Assembly (NCBI RefSeq): GCF_900116015.1
Contig: NZ_FOYH01000002.1
Span: forward strand, 482,285 to 546,284
Reading direction: 5' to 3'
Length of the DNA stretch: 64,000 nucleotides
Origin: Enterobacter sp. kpr-6
GTDB taxonomy: Bacteria; Pseudomonadota; Gammaproteobacteria; Enterobacterales; Enterobacteriaceae
Within the stretch, counting starts at the first letter, position 1, and each line of letters opens with the position of its first letter. Below the pieces are notes generated by a model. It made no database searches. It was not told where the DNA came from and saw only the letters and a program-made list of their open reading frames with translations. Shown here one piece after another: positions 63,079-64,000 of the stretch. The translations under genes and the position numbers were made by a program.

Positions 63079-63525
63079 ATGCAGCAGTTGATCAACACCC
63101 TCACTCAGCTTCGGCGCTTAAAAGATAAATCGGTGAAAGAAAACACCGTCGCCCTGGCGCAGCAACGTCAGGTCTGCACGCAATACGACAGCAATATTAA
63201 GTCGCTTAAGCTGCTGGTCGGTAAAAGCGGTGTGGACAGCGCCCAAACTCAGTCTATTGAGTCATACCGCAATATCGACGGTTACCGGCATACCCTGCAC
63301 CGGGTAATTCGCTGGCAGGAGCAGGAAAAAGTCCTCGCGCAAATTAAAGAAAACCGCATTCGTAAAAATCTGGTGCAGGCGGCGTGTAAGGAGAAAATTA
63401 TTGCCCTCTCCCTGGATGAGCAACAGGATGCCTGGAGCGCTGAGATTAACCTCAAAGAGCAAAAAAACCTGGATGAGATCGCCACCCAGTGCTGGGCGCG
63501 CCAGCAATTGCGCCGGGATGAATAA
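63079..63525 (+). CDS. fliJ: FliJ, flagellar export-ATPase stalk protein
   Basis: Coiled-coil protein of 148 residues. Its pattern fits FliJ: long N-terminal helix with LxxLKDKSVKENTVALAQQRQVCTQYDSNIKSLKLLVG, a middle YRHTLHRVIRWQEQEKVLAQIKENRIRKNLVQAACKEKIIALSL and an end NLDEIATQCWARQQLRRDE. FliJ fits into the FliI ring. No fliI is beside it: upstream is the repeat block, downstream the tagD-type gene, whose ATG overlaps the fliJ stop (TAATG). In E. coli Flag-2, fliJ ends a fliEFGHIJ operon running the other way, so the position is odd. Confidence 0.72.
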   Translation: MQQLINTLTQLRRLKDKSVKENTVALAQQRQVCTQYDSNIKSLKLLVGKSGVDSAQTQSIESYRNIDGYRHTLHRVIRWQEQEKVLAQIKENRIRKNLVQAACKEKIIALSLDEQQDAWSAEINLKEQKNLDEIATQCWARQQLRRDE

Positions 63526-63917
63526 TGAAAACGGTCATTACTTTTGGCACTTTTGACGTTTTTCATGTCGGTCATCTGAATATTCTGACTCGTGCCCGCG
63601 CGCTCGGTGACCGGCTTATTGTTGGCGTTTCATCAGACGCGCTGAATATCGCCAAAAAAGGCCGCGCGCCTATTTATTCCGATGCGGAAAGAATGCAGAT
63701 CATCGCCAGCCTCAAATGTGTTGATGGGGTATTTGCTGAACACTCGCTTGCGCGTAAAGGTGACTATATCCGTGAGCATCAGGCCGATATTCTGGTGATG
63801 GGCGACGACTGGCAGGGGCGCTTTGACGGGTATAAGACTATTTGTGAGGTGATTTACCTCCCGCGCACGCCGTCCATTTCCACTACGTCGATTATTGAGG
63901 TGGTTAAGGGGTCCTGA
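63525..63917 (+). CDS. tagD: Glycerol-3-phosphate cytidylyltransferase (TagD/GCT type)
   Basis: Cytidylyltransferase of 130 residues, the length of Bacillus TagD. It would make CDP-glycerol from CTP and glycerol-3-phosphate. Diagnostic motifs: TFGTFDVFHVGHLNILTRARALGDRLIVGVSSD (HxGH is HVGH), the basic YSDAERMQIIASLKCVDGVF segment, the ILVMGDDWQGRFD motif and RTPSISTTSIIE (the RTxGISTT-like signature). The ATG shares a base with the fliJ stop. The product is the expected donor of the third domain of the transferase at 59452-61980. It is followed by a repeat block. Confidence 0.93.
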   Translation: MKTVITFGTFDVFHVGHLNILTRARALGDRLIVGVSSDALNIAKKGRAPIYSDAERMQIIASLKCVDGVFAEHSLARKGDYIREHQADILVMGDDWQGRFDGYKTICEVIYLPRTPSISTTSIIEVVKGS

Positions 63918-63922
63918 AAAGG

Positions 63923-64000
63923 CCCCCTCACCCCGGCCCTCTCCCCTGGGGAGAGGGAGGTTTTGTCCCCTCTCCCTGAGGGAGAGGGTCAGGGTGAGGG
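63923..64000. repeat. Hairpin-repeat block 10 (cut by window end)
   Basis: Two cores in opposite orientation (CCCCTCACCCCGGCCCTCT..., then the inverted GGGTCAGGGTGAGGG). It begins six bases past the tagD stop and continues to or past the edge of the window. Confidence 0.88.

Overview
The window is a chromosomal segment of an enterobacterium (Enterobacteriaceae). The evidence is a long stretch colinear with the E. coli K-12 dsbG to entD region: dsbG, ybdO/citR, ybdN, ybdM, ybdL, hcxA(ybdH), ybdD, cstA, entH-A-B-E-C, fepB, entS, fepD-G-C, fepE, entF, ybdZ, fes, fepA, entD. The proteins are close to their E. coli counterparts as I remember them. The extra mtn genes, the GC-rich codon use and the many hairpin repeats of one family (core CCTCTCCCTnAGGGAGAGG) suggest an Enterobacter/Kosakonia/Lelliottia/Klebsiella-type genome. 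I cannot fix the genus from sequence alone.

Layout. 1-5.0 kb: 5'-truncated dsbG, a LysR regulator, the ybdN-ybdM pair, and the methionine aminotransferase ybdL. 5.1-9.4 kb: a complete methionine-salvage set (mtnB-C-D, mtnA, mtnK) inserted relative to K-12. 9.5-14.5 kb: a sugar-type ABC transporter (ATPase, permease, binding protein) followed by an LVIVD-repeat protein. 14.6-19.0 kb: hcxA, an SDR, ybdD and cstA. 19.4-39.6 kb: the whole enterobactin system (synthesis, export, ferric-enterobactin uptake, esterase, PPTase), with Fur boxes at its three divergent promoters. 39.7-43.9 kb: a second sugar/polyol-type ABC transporter with a DUF2291 lipoprotein. 44.1-63.9 kb: part of a lateral-type (Flag-2-like) flagellar locus: flagellin, a ToxR-like membrane regulator (LafZ-like), a LafW-like protein, flgB-L, flgA-M-N and fliJ.

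Methionine salvage is tied together by three MetJ-type operators (tandem AGACGTCT-like boxes): ybdL/mtnB, mtnA/mtnK, and between hcxA and the first ABC transporter. The third makes methylthioribose or a related thio-sugar a reasonable candidate ligand for that transporter.

The most interesting part is the right end. The flgM-flgN operon runs on into a FliB-like protein that lacks the usual N-terminal cysteine cluster, an 842-residue three-domain transferase (GT2 + GT25 + CDP-glycerol glycerophosphotransferase-like) and a small alpha/beta-hydrolase-like protein. After a hairpin-repeat block come fliJ and, overlapping it by one base, a TagD-type glycerol-3-phosphate cytidylyltransferase. Together these look like a pathway that makes CDP-glycerol and places a sugar plus glycerol-phosphate decoration, resembling teichoic acid chemistry, on a flagellar or surface acceptor in a Gram-negative. 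A near-perfect sigma-54 promoter lies before flgB, and sigma-28-like candidates lie before flagellin, flgK and flgM, consistent with a lateral-flagellar cascade.

Ten blocks of the hairpin repeat sit between genes throughout the window, mostly at gene 3' ends and sometimes inside operons.
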